NCBI GenBank assembly: GCA_910588365.1
Contig: CAJUQS010000087.1
Span: 1-64,000, forward strand
Reading direction: 5' to 3'
DNA: 64,000 nucleotides
From: an uncultured Oscillospiraceae bacterium
Lineage (GTDB): Bacteria; Bacillota; Clostridia; Oscillospirales; Oscillospiraceae
Part shown: in pieces, positions 23,596-30,260 of the stretch
How positions within the stretch are numbered: the stretch's first letter is position 1
How the letters are laid out: each line of letters starts with the position of its first letter
Notes under the pieces: model-generated
What the model was told of the DNA's origin: nothing
Databases searched by the model: none
What the model saw: the letters and a program-made list of their open reading frames with translations, nothing else
Program-made: the position numbers and the translations under genes

Positions 23596-24195
23596 TCACT
23601 TCCGCCGTGAGAACAGGTGGAGGACCCGGCCCACCAGCTGGAGGACGGCGGTGCTCTTTTCAATGGCGAAGGTTTTGCCCACGGCCTTGCCGCCGATGGT
23701 CAGGCCGGAGACCAGGGCCGTGATGGCCAGGGAGATCACCACGGAGCGGAGGGAAAACGCCTCCTGGAGCCGGGTGACGATGATGGCGGCGGTGGAGCCG
23801 GAGATGATGCCGCAGATGTCGCCCACCACGTCGTTGCAGAAGCTGGAAACCTTGCTGGCCTTCCGGATGAGGCCCAGGGCCTCCCGGGCGCCGGGGGTCT
23901 TATGGGCGGCCATGGAGTGGAAGGGCCGCTCGTCGGCGGCGGTGACCGACACGCCGATGATATCGAACAGAATGCCCAGGCCGATGAAGCAGGCCAGCAC
24001 CGCGAAGGCCAGGGGGATGCCCGCCCCGCTCAGCGCCTGATCCGACGCCAGGCTCAGCACGGCGGAGAGTACCACGGAGATGAAAAATACCTGGATCGCC
24101 CAGCGGAATCTTCCTTCCTTTTTCCCCTTGTCGTCCTTCTTCTTTTTCTCGGGCTTCTTCTTTGTTGTTTGACTGCTGCTGTCTCCTGTGTCCAA
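23596..24195 (-). CDS. Conserved membrane protein, CorB/CNNM-like
   Basis: This ~199-residue protein has a Lys-rich cytosolic N-terminus (KKKPEKKKKDDKGKKEG) and four predicted membrane segments (about 30-50, 60-84, 125-150, 157-180). Conserved-looking blocks include the GILFDIIGVSVTAADERPFHSMA segment and SSFCNDVVGDICGIISG. By recall it resembles Clostridia proteins annotated as Mg/Co transporter CorB-like, i.e. the DUF21/CNNM transmembrane unit without the usual cytosolic CBS domains. The start is uncertain: a TTG at 24195, eight bases after AGGAG, is preferred over longer upstream possibilities that run into repeat DNA. It is the first gene of the minus-strand block leading to dxs. Confidence 0.65.
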   Translation of the reverse strand: MDTGDSSSQTTKKKPEKKKKDDKGKKEGRFRWAIQVFFISVVLSAVLSLASDQALSGAGIPLAFAVLACFIGLGILFDIIGVSVTAADERPFHSMAAHKTPGAREALGLIRKASKVSSFCNDVVGDICGIISGSTAAIIVTRLQEAFSLRSVVISLAITALVSGLTIGGKAVGKTFAIEKSTAVLQLVGRVLHLFSRRK

Positions 24196-24239
24196 GAGAG
24201 GATCTCCTCGCTTTCCAAAATCTAATTTACTTTTTTCTT

Positions 24240-24600
24240 CTGCCGCGCTCCGCGCGGGGGAGGTTGGTTCTAATCGGGGCCCCGGGTTTACGCAGCCCGG
24301 ACCCGCGGTTACTTTTTGTGCAAACAAAAAGTAACCAAAAAGTTGCCAGAACCCATGGTTCTGGACTCCTTTGCTTTACGGGGGCTGTCGGACACGCTTC
24401 GCAGGTGAAGAGCTGCGGTGCCCCGTGAACGGGCCCCGTCTTTTGGCGCTCCATACCGGGCTCGGGGCGTCCATTACTGCCGCCCGGCTCGACAAGGTGA
24501 CGCTTGCGTCACCCGAACGGTCGTTGGGCGGTACGCCCAATGACGTGAGCGCTTGCACCACCCGATCCGTCGTTCGGCTCTGCCGAATGACGCGAGCCGG
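24240..24600. repeat. Composite palindromic repeat left of the XRE cassette
   Basis: The stretch holds a family-B hairpin (24307-24336, GGTTACTTTTTGT / ACAAAAAGTAACC type), the exact inverted copy of 7738-7755 at 24414-24431, and two tandem family-C hairpins. In the first, GTCGTTGGGCG (24520-24530) pairs with 24534-24544; in the second, GTCGTTCGGC (24569-24578) pairs with 24582-24591. Roughly 100 bases (24440-24550) recur inverted at 25200-25310 on the other side of the XRE/small-protein pair. No gene was recognised. Confidence 0.75.
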
Positions 24601-24623
24601 GCGCTTGCACCACCCATGCTGTC

Positions 24624-24833
24624 CTAGGGCTCGTCGCTCCTGCCGATCAGATAGTCCACGGATACCTCAAATACATCCGCCATCTTCCACAGCACCGTCG
24701 CGGTTGGTTCCCTCTCCCCAGATTCATACCGCCGGTAGGTCGTAAGGCCGATCTCGCACAGCTCCGCCATTTTTTCTTGTCTCAGTCCCCTGCTTTTCCG
24801 CAAGGTCCTCAGTCTTTCTTTCAATAATAACAT
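24624..24833 (-). CDS. XRE-family repressor of the divergent cassette
   Basis: This 69-residue Cro/C1-type DNA-binding protein has its helix-turn-helix in LRQEKMAELCEIGLTTYRRYESGEREP, with a C-terminal DVFEVSVDYLIGRSDEP helix typical of SinR/C1-like monomers. ATG 24833 has only a weak GGGGA ribosome site, suggesting low expression. It is divergent from the 85-residue protein at 24923, with two matching AACCCCGTT-YGGG sites in the gap, one of them between the -35 and -10 of the divergent promoter. This is the usual layout of an autoregulated repressor controlling its neighbour. Confidence 0.88.
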   Translation of the reverse strand: MLLLKERLRTLRKSRGLRQEKMAELCEIGLTTYRRYESGEREPTATVLWKMADVFEVSVDYLIGRSDEP

Positions 24834-24841
24834 TTTTCCCC

Positions 24842-24903
24842 AATTATACTTGACAACCCCGTTCGGGGCGATTATAATAAAAACAATCCCAAACGGGGTT
24901 AGT
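24842..24903 (+). promoter_or_regulatory. Divergent promoter with two repressor operators
   Basis: On the plus strand TTGACA (24850-24855), a 17-base spacer and TATAAT (24873-24878) form a perfect sigma-A promoter. The spacer contains CCCCGTTCGGGG (24857-24868). A second site at about 24888-24901, CCCAAACGGGGTT, is the inverted form of the same AACCCCGTTYGGG motif. A minus-strand TATAAT (24847-24842) for the repressor gene overlaps the region. Confidence 0.82.
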
Positions 24904-24922
24904 TTTTCGGGAGGTCGCACGA

Positions 24923-25180
24923 ATGGATGAACTGATCTATGCCATGTTTGAGTATGCGGAGCGGAGCCGGATGCCGCTGTATCTTGCGAAGGGCGGACGG
25001 AATAAAAAGAGCGACGCGGCGTTGGAGATAGAGGCGAGTAATCTGCGTGAAACGCTGTCCGGCGATGGAAAGGAGCAGCTGGATGAGCTGCTGTTGGATC
25101 TGTTCCAGGCCCAGGATGCACGGCTTGAGGCCATGTTCCTGGCCGGCTTTTCGTTAGGCCAGGAATTTTCCCGGCTGTAA
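24923..25180 (+). CDS. 85-aa protein under XRE control, DUF6809-like
   Basis: This small acidic, helical protein begins MDELIYAMFEYAERSR and ends with FLAGFSLGQEFSRL. The layout (N-terminal helix, a central LRETLSGDGKEQLDELLLDL helix, then a GF.LG C-terminal turn) resembles the small DUF6809-type proteins often found in Clostridia mobile DNA. That match is from memory. GGGAGG lies before ATG 24923 and a textbook promoter drives it, so expression should be strong when the XRE repressor is absent. The function is unknown; a structural or regulatory partner role is possible. Confidence 0.7.
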   Translation: MDELIYAMFEYAERSRMPLYLAKGGRNKKSDAALEIEASNLRETLSGDGKEQLDELLLDLFQAQDARLEAMFLAGFSLGQEFSRL

Positions 25181-25199
25181 CGCCTCTTTGCAAACACCT

Positions 25200-25477
25200 G
25201 TCTCACGTCATTGGGCGTACCGCCCAACGACCGTTCGGGTGGTGCAAGCACCCCACCTTGTCGAGCCGGGCGGCAGCAACGGAAGCTCCGCGCCCGGTAT
25301 GGAGCAAAAAGAATCTCATTCGGAGGCTGGGCAGCACTTCATCCGCACAGCAGGCCGGAGATCCCTCGCCGAGGCGGCTCGCCGGACAGCGCCTGCGCTG
25401 TCTGGCGGCCCCGAGCGGGGTCCAGGGGCGCCCCCTGGCGCGCTTTTGGTTACTTTTCCCGCGAAGGAAAAGTAACC
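25200..25477. repeat. Composite palindromic repeat right of the XRE cassette
   Basis: It opens with a family-C hairpin (GTCATTGGGCG 25207-25217 with 25221-25231) and a GGTGCAAGCACC hairpin. About 40 bases here are the exact complement of 24508-24547, and the similarity continues for roughly 100 bases. A family-B hairpin (GGTTACTTTTCC 25448-25459 with 25466-25477) and the tail GCGGGGCGTGGGG follow, as at 7831. It is an inverted partner of the repeat on the other side of the cassette. Confidence 0.75.
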
Positions 25478-25574
25478 GCGGGGCGTGGGGCTGCGTAAGC
25501 CCCACCTAATAAAATCCATATAAAATCCATCTGACATAACGGAGGCGGCCCGAGGGCCGCCAAAAAGTTGAAAA

Positions 25575-26232
25575 AGAAAAGACTAAACGCCGGCAGCAGA
25601 CGAAGTAAATCTTACGGCTTAGGTACGGGCTGGATTTCCCCGGGACTCACCCCTCGTTGCCGATCGGGCGGTTTCCCTTTCAGCGCCCCGGCGCGGCGTT
25701 GCCCACCGCGCTGCCCGACTGCCACTTAGTCCGCACTGCAATCCCTCGTCTGCCCAGTGACGACAGCCTAGGTGTTTTCCACCACAGTCAAACCGCTTCT
25801 TAGCCTCTTTTGCAGACATGGTTTCAAGGAGCAATCACAGCCGCCCCCTGGCCAGGGGACAAGCTGAGTGTTCTCCTATTCGCCATGTCCACGCAAGGCA
25901 GGCTACATCTGCACACAGCGTTCACGGCTCAAGGCCGGGTAGCACCGCAATGCAGGTTTCTACCCTGAGTCGTACACGGGTCGAAGTGCCGCAAAGGGAG
26001 TACGCCCATGCACAAGAACAGGTCTCCACGGAAGCAGGGTCGGCCTCCCCATGCCATTGGGGAACGCCCTGAATCCGCAAGCGCGGGGAGTCCGCGCTTC
26101 CCTCCCAGCACCCACCCCAAACTGGGCGTAAGAAGCAGGCACCAGGGGTTTCACAGCTATGCCCTTTAAAGGATTTTTAGGCCCTTCTTCGGAAGCGGCA
26201 GATCTGACTAGGATACTGCGCCGTCGTTTAGC
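25575..26232 (-). ncRNA. Large structured non-coding RNA candidate (~660 nt)
   Basis: Reading the minus strand, a sigma-A promoter (26267-26239) predicts a start near 26232. The first bases (GCTAAACG, 26232-26225) pair with CGTTTAG at the far end (25589-25583), followed inward by CGGC/GCCG and GCAG/CTGC. This forms a helix of about 16 pairs that closes the whole molecule, and a U-rich tract follows directly (TCTTTTCTTTTTC). Inside are further GC helices, for example AAGCGCGG/CCGCGCTT (26079-26099), GCGCGG/CCGCGC (25691-25711), CCCCTGGCCAGGGG (about 25844-25858) and GGTG-GAAAA-CACC (25773-25785). No ORF has a ribosome site or protein-like composition. It lacks the RNase P, tmRNA and SRP signature motifs known to me. 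Size and closed ends recall ornate large RNAs such as OLE, ROOL or GOLLD; the class is not identified. Confidence 0.72.
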
Positions 26233-26238
26233 GGATAC

Positions 26239-26267
26239 AGTATACCACGTCTTCTCTGGATATTCAA
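26239..26267 (-). promoter_or_regulatory. Promoter of the large RNA
   Basis: On the minus strand TTGAAT (26267-26262), a 17-base spacer and TATACT (26244-26239) lie seven bases ahead of the first base of the closing helix. Confidence 0.75.
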
Positions 26268-26520
26268 GGGGATTATGCAAAATTTTTGTATATTAACAGA
26301 TTATTCACATAGGCCGGGCTCCGCTGGCGGCAAATTTATAGCAAGCTTCAGAATTCATGACAAAAAAGCCCTCTGCAAGAGTTTGCCGCCCGCAGGCGGC
26401 AAATAAAATCAAATCGTTTTTCCCGCGGCGTGTACGTGGGAAAAACACTTCGTGGGGAGCGAGCGTCGAATTGTGCGCCAAAGGCGCACAACCGAGGCGC
26501 AGAGCGAAACGAATCCCTTC

Positions 26521-26588
26521 TCAAAAAAGTGGCAGCGCCACTTTTTTGACACGCAGAGGAGGCGGGGGCAAACGCCCCCGCCTCCTCT
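26521..26588 (-). terminator. Two strong palindromes after the GDPD gene
   Basis: A perfect 15-bp stem with a four-base loop (26555-26569 with 26574-26588, arm AGAGGAGGCGGGGGC) directly follows the GDPD stop. A second perfect 13-bp stem (26521-26533 with 26537-26549) has A6 and T6 tracts at its ends and can terminate on either strand. The stretch 26290-26520 between these and the RNA promoter holds short GC palindromes and no gene. Confidence 0.8.
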
Positions 26589-26594
26589 GAATCC

Positions 26595-28433
26595 CTATCC
26601 GATTGATGGCGGCGGGCAGCCCTCGCCCTGCCACACGTACTCCGCCTGCGGGTGGCTGTCCCGGTAGGCCGAGAGCACGGACGCGATCTCCCCCGGGTAG
26701 TCGGTGATGATGCCGCTGACACCCATCTCCAGGTACTGGCGCATCCGCTCCCCGTCGTATACGCTCCACACGTACACCGGCAGGCCCAGCTCCCGGGCCC
26801 GGTCCGTCAGGCGGTTGCTGACCAGGTTCTCCTCCACGGCCAGGAAGTCCATGTCATAGCGCCAGATCGCATCGTCGATGTCCCCCGCCGCCCCGTAGGC
26901 GCAGAAGCCCACCCACCAATCCGGGTGCTCGTCCATGATGGACAGCAGGCAGGGGTAGTCCAGGGACATGAACATGGCCCGGCCGCCGAAATCCCAGCGC
27001 TCCACCACATCCATCACCGCCCGGGACAACGCCGCCCCGTTCCGGGCGGCGGGCTTGAGCTCGATGAGCAGGCCCATCCCATCCGGATCCTCCGACAGGG
27101 CGGCGACAACCTCCTCCAGGGAGGAGATCCGCTCCCCGGCCTCCGGCCAGCGGAGATCCGCGATGGGGACGCTCTGCAGCTCCGCCCAGGTCAGCTCCCC
27201 GACGCTCCCCTCCCGGCCGGCCATCCGGCGCAGGTTCCCGTCGTGGAACAGCACCGGAACCCCGTCCGCCGTCAGCTGCACATCAATCTCCGCGTAGTCC
27301 ATCCCCGCCGCCTGGGCCGCCAGGATGGCGGTCAGGGTGTTCTCCACGCCGCCCTCGCCGCCCCGGTGAGCAATGGCAAAGGGCCGGTGGAGCAGCAGCG
27401 GGTGGGTCAGTGTGGCCAGCAGGCCCGCCGCCAGCACCAGACACACCGCCGCGCCCCCCAGCTGCCAGCCCCTGCGGCGCAGGCGATCCCTCCACCGGAT
27501 TTTCCATGACGCCCAGCGGCGGTCCAGAATTTCCAGCAAAAGCGCACCGTCTCCGCCCCCGGCGGGCGCAGGAACGGGCAGGCCCGCCCGCTCCGCCCCG
27601 GAAACCAGCACCCAGATGAGGCATCCCATGCCGGCCGTTGTCAGAACGGCCATCAGCAGCCAGTAGAGCAGATCCTTCCGGAATGCCTCGCCGTAGATGA
27701 GGAGCTTGAGAAAGTTCCCGTCAAAGTCCTCGTTCCCCAGGAGGACCCGCCGCCAGTACCGGCTGATCTCCGTGGCCGTCCGCTCCCAGGCCGCCAGGAT
27801 GCACGGAACACCCAGGCGGTGACGCCAGCCAGCCCGCCGCCAGCACGTCAGGCTCCCCCGGGCGGCAGCGGCGAAGCCCTCCCGCGCCAGTGCCATCCGC
27901 ACCGGCACGAACAGCAGCGCCAGATGGGCCGCCCACTGTATCAGATAGACGGCCACGATACCGGCTTGTCCCAAGGTGCTCTTCCGCATCTCCTCAAAGA
28001 CAAATTCCGGCACGAACACCCGGGGTACCACCGTGTTCACGTACCCGATGCCCACCAGGGGCAGAAGCAGCACGTAGTACAGCGCCCCCGGCGCCAGGGA
28101 CCTCCCCCTCAGCGCCCCCAGGCTCCACAGGGAGCGCCGCATCACCTGTCCCAGGGCGAAGGGCTCCCCCCGGCGGCAGCAGACGGTGATGTTGATGAGC
28201 ACGCAGTATTCATAGAATATGAGCGCGGCCGCCGCGAGAAAAAGGAGCAGGAACAGAACCGCCTGCTTGGGGTCCAGCAGGATCCACACCAGCCCGGTAT
28301 TGAACTGCAGCCCGCCGGCGGCCACCTGTGTCTGGTAGACCTCCCGGAGCAGGGGGTTCACCAGACACAGGCAGATGAGCTTCCAGATGGCCTCGAACCG
28401 CAGTATCTCTCTCAATGCTTTTCCAAATCCCAT
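26595..28433 (-). CDS. Membrane-anchored glycerophosphodiester phosphodiesterase
   Basis: This 612-residue protein has an N-terminal membrane module (about 1-340, roughly eight helices) of the GPDPase_memb type and a C-terminal GDPD TIM-barrel domain starting near residue 352 at AIAHRGGEGGVENTLTAI. The metal and catalytic motifs are AHRGG, ENT, the EIDVQLTADGVPVLFHD block and ELKP later. Such enzymes hydrolyse glycerophosphodiesters, including lipoteichoic-acid-type or phospholipid head groups, to glycerol-3-phosphate and alcohol; the catalytic domain is expected outside the membrane. ATG 28433 follows GGGGAGCGGGG. It is a single gene ended by two strong palindromes. Confidence 0.92.
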   Translation of the reverse strand: MGFGKALREILRFEAIWKLICLCLVNPLLREVYQTQVAAGGLQFNTGLVWILLDPKQAVLFLLLFLAAAALIFYEYCVLINITVCCRRGEPFALGQVMRRSLWSLGALRGRSLAPGALYYVLLLPLVGIGYVNTVVPRVFVPEFVFEEMRKSTLGQAGIVAVYLIQWAAHLALLFVPVRMALAREGFAAAARGSLTCWRRAGWRHRLGVPCILAAWERTATEISRYWRRVLLGNEDFDGNFLKLLIYGEAFRKDLLYWLLMAVLTTAGMGCLIWVLVSGAERAGLPVPAPAGGGDGALLLEILDRRWASWKIRWRDRLRRRGWQLGGAAVCLVLAAGLLATLTHPLLLHRPFAIAHRGGEGGVENTLTAILAAQAAGMDYAEIDVQLTADGVPVLFHDGNLRRMAGREGSVGELTWAELQSVPIADLRWPEAGERISSLEEVVAALSEDPDGMGLLIELKPAARNGAALSRAVMDVVERWDFGGRAMFMSLDYPCLLSIMDEHPDWWVGFCAYGAAGDIDDAIWRYDMDFLAVEENLVSNRLTDRARELGLPVYVWSVYDGERMRQYLEMGVSGIITDYPGEIASVLSAYRDSHPQAEYVWQGEGCPPPSIG

Positions 28434-28533
28434 GTTCCCCGCTCCCCCCGGCTATGTCCTTTTTGAAAAAATCCGGGGGAGATTATACCACGCCCCAGGG
28501 GGGATTGCAACAAAAATGCAGCGCGGGCCCAGC

Positions 28534-29130
28534 CTATTCCATCAGGTGCATGACGCTGACCTCGAAGGCAACCCGCTCTTGGGCACAGCCCTCCACGACC
28601 TTGGTGTAGGCCCGGCTCTGCACGCGGCCCTCCAGGGCGAGCACCTCCCCCACCTCCATGCGTCCGGTGAGCATGGCCACCTGGCCCCAGGCGATGCAGG
28701 GGAGGTAGTCGGCCCGGCCGTACCGCCGGTTCACGGCCAGCATCATGTCGGAGATGCACCGGCCCAGGGGGGTGCGCCGGAGCACCGGCGGCTTGCAGAT
28801 GACGCCCCGGAGCTGGATGTTGTTCAGATCCCCCTCCTCCGTCGGGAAGATGGCCTGGGCAAAGACGGAGATCACCAGCTTGCTGCCATAGCCGCTCTTG
28901 TTGTTAAAGGAGCGCAGCTGGCCGTCCACGGACAGACGCTTCCCGGTGAGCGTCCCCAGGCAGCGCAGCTGGTCCCCGGTGGCAATGACCCAGAGATTGT
29001 CCGTCTGGCCGGAGAGCCGCCGCACGGCGAAGGGAAAGCGGTAGAAGCGCTGGCCGTGGTTTTCATGGGAGGGCTCCGGCTCCCCCGCCGCCGTACCCCG
29101 CAGCTGGACAAAATTGCGTGTTTCCTCCAT
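28534..29130 (-). CDS. Single-stranded DNA-binding-like protein with two OB folds
   Basis: This 198-residue protein appears to be a tandem of two OB-fold domains (about 5-95 and 100-195). The first has NFVQLRGTAAGEP followed by FYRFPFAVRR; the second has NNIQLRGVICKPPVLRRTPLGR with CISDMMLAVNR and YLPCIAWGQVA. Both are typical of SSB/PriB-like proteins, and Clostridia encode such paralogues beside normal SSB. It lacks the acidic DDDIPF-type C-terminal tail of a housekeeping SSB, so partner recruitment should differ. GAGGTG precedes ATG 29130. The promoter side faces the divergent asp23 operon. Confidence 0.82.
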   Translation of the reverse strand: MEETRNFVQLRGTAAGEPEPSHENHGQRFYRFPFAVRRLSGQTDNLWVIATGDQLRCLGTLTGKRLSVDGQLRSFNNKSGYGSKLVISVFAQAIFPTEEGDLNNIQLRGVICKPPVLRRTPLGRCISDMMLAVNRRYGRADYLPCIAWGQVAMLTGRMEVGEVLALEGRVQSRAYTKVVEGCAQERVAFEVSVMHLME

Positions 29131-29242
29131 ATTCTGTTCACCTCATTGGTAGTCCGGTCCAAGGGCCGGCCTTAGAAACATATGCGGGGGCGGCGGGGGA
29201 TAGAACGGGCGCCTTACGGCCCGGCGCGGGAAAAACTTTTGG

Positions 29243-29271
29243 TTGTATTTTCCGTAAAACAGTGGTACAAT
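29243..29271 (+). promoter_or_regulatory. Promoter of the asp23-nusB-xseA operon
   Basis: TTGTAT (29243-29248), a 17-base spacer and TACAAT (29266-29271) lie 36 bases before the Asp23 start codon. Confidence 0.72.
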
Positions 29272-29306
29272 AGGGTCGTTAATCTTCCGAAGGAGTTGTT
29301 TACAAT

Positions 29307-29648
29307 ATGGGCGAGAACAAAGACTATATGACCCACCCCGAGGAGCTGGGGTGCATCCATATCTCCCAGGACGTGCTGGCGTCCATCGCCGCCGGCGCGG
29401 TTGCCGAGGTGGAGGGCATCAGCGGCCTGATGAACCTGGCCTCCAAGAAGACCAGCGCCAGAGGCGTCCGTCTGGCCGTGGATGACGAGGGCGCCGTCAT
29501 CGACCTCTACGTCATGATCCGCTACGGGTACGCCATCCCCGAGGTGGCCGAGAAGCTTCAGAGCGCCGTCGCCGGCGCCATCGAGTCTATGGCCGGCTTC
29601 GCCGTCACCGCCGTCAACGTCCACGTGGGCGGCATCAGCCTCCAGTAG
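29307..29648 (+). CDS. Asp23/Gls24 family envelope stress protein
   Basis: This 113-residue protein of the Asp23/Gls24 (YqhY/AmaP-associated) family shows the conserved start GCIHISQDVLASIAAGAVAEVEGI and the end FAVTAVNVHVGGISL. In Bacillus the equivalent YqhY precedes nusB and is linked to envelope or lipid homeostasis. It is 48 bases upstream of nusB, in the canonical place. AGGAG lies about 12 bases before ATG 29307. It is the first gene of a five- to six-gene plus-strand operon. Confidence 0.93.
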   Translation: MGENKDYMTHPEELGCIHISQDVLASIAAGAVAEVEGISGLMNLASKKTSARGVRLAVDDEGAVIDLYVMIRYGYAIPEVAEKLQSAVAGAIESMAGFAVTAVNVHVGGISLQ

Positions 29649-29696
29649 GCGGCCGCCGGCGCGGTATGTGTGGATTGAGAGAGAAAAGGACCTGCC

Positions 29697-30200
29697 ATGA
29701 TTAGAAATGTCGCCAGAGAGATTGCCATGCACCTCTCCTATGAGCTCAGCTTTACCGATCTGACCGCCAGCGAGCTGCTGGACCAGCGCCTCAGCTCCCC
29801 CCACTTCGAGGCCCTGGCGCCGGAGTACGAGGTCTACGGCGAGCTGCCCAACGCCAGTCAGCGCGCTTACATCCGCAAGCTGGTCCAGGGGATTGCCGTC
29901 CACGGCTACGAGCTGGACCAGTATATCGAGAAATACGCCAAGGGCTGGCGGTTCGAGCGCATCCCTCTGGTGGCCGGGGCCGTCATGCGCCTGTGCATGT
30001 ATGAAATCCTCTATATGCCCGAGATCCCCAACGGCGCCGCCATCAACGAGGCCGTGGAGATCTCCAAGAAGTATGAGAGCGCCGAGGTGGTCCGTTTCAT
30101 CAACGGCATCCTGGGGTCCTTTGTCCGCGGCGAGGTCCGGGAGGAGGCCCCGCTCCCCGCTCCGCCCCCTCCCGCCGGCGGGGAAGGGGAGGACGCATAA
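29697..30200 (+). CDS. nusB: Transcription antitermination factor NusB
   Basis: This 167-residue protein, with NusE (S10), binds boxA in rRNA leaders and supports processive antitermination. The all-helical NusB core is visible: ASELLDQRLS..., the YIRKLVQGIAVHGYELDQYIEKYAKGWRFERIPLVAGAVMRL block with its conserved W-R-L/I, and INEAVEISKKYESAEVVRFINGILG. The last ~20 residues are a low-complexity Pro/Glu tail beyond the family core. A perfect hairpin follows before xseA. Confidence 0.95.
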   Translation: MIRNVAREIAMHLSYELSFTDLTASELLDQRLSSPHFEALAPEYEVYGELPNASQRAYIRKLVQGIAVHGYELDQYIEKYAKGWRFERIPLVAGAVMRLCMYEILYMPEIPNGAAINEAVEISKKYESAEVVRFINGILGSFVRGEVREEAPLPAPPPPAGGEGEDA

Positions 30201-30210
30201 CAGGTAAAAA

Positions 30211-30233
30211 AGGGCGCACGCGTCGTGCGCCCT
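30211..30233 (+). terminator. Hairpin between nusB and xseA
   Basis: AGGGCGCACG (30211-30220) pairs with CGTGCGCCCT (30224-30233) around CGT. It is preceded by A6 and followed by TCTC. It may attenuate transcription into xseA rather than end it, as xseA has no clear promoter of its own. Confidence 0.5.
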
Positions 30234-30260
30234 TCTCACGTATGAAAGGACTGCGATAAC

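Noticed and set aside
25575..26232. RNase P RNA, tmRNA or SRP RNA as the identity of the long RNA
   Set aside because: The RNase P GAGGAAAGTCC-type core, the tmRNA tag and CCA acceptor, and the SRP Alu/GNRA features were not found on either strand.
25960..26280. Short frames of 60-106 codons within the RNA region
   Set aside because: No ribosome sites, no protein-like composition, and overlapping frames on both strands; the structural RNA reading explains the region better.
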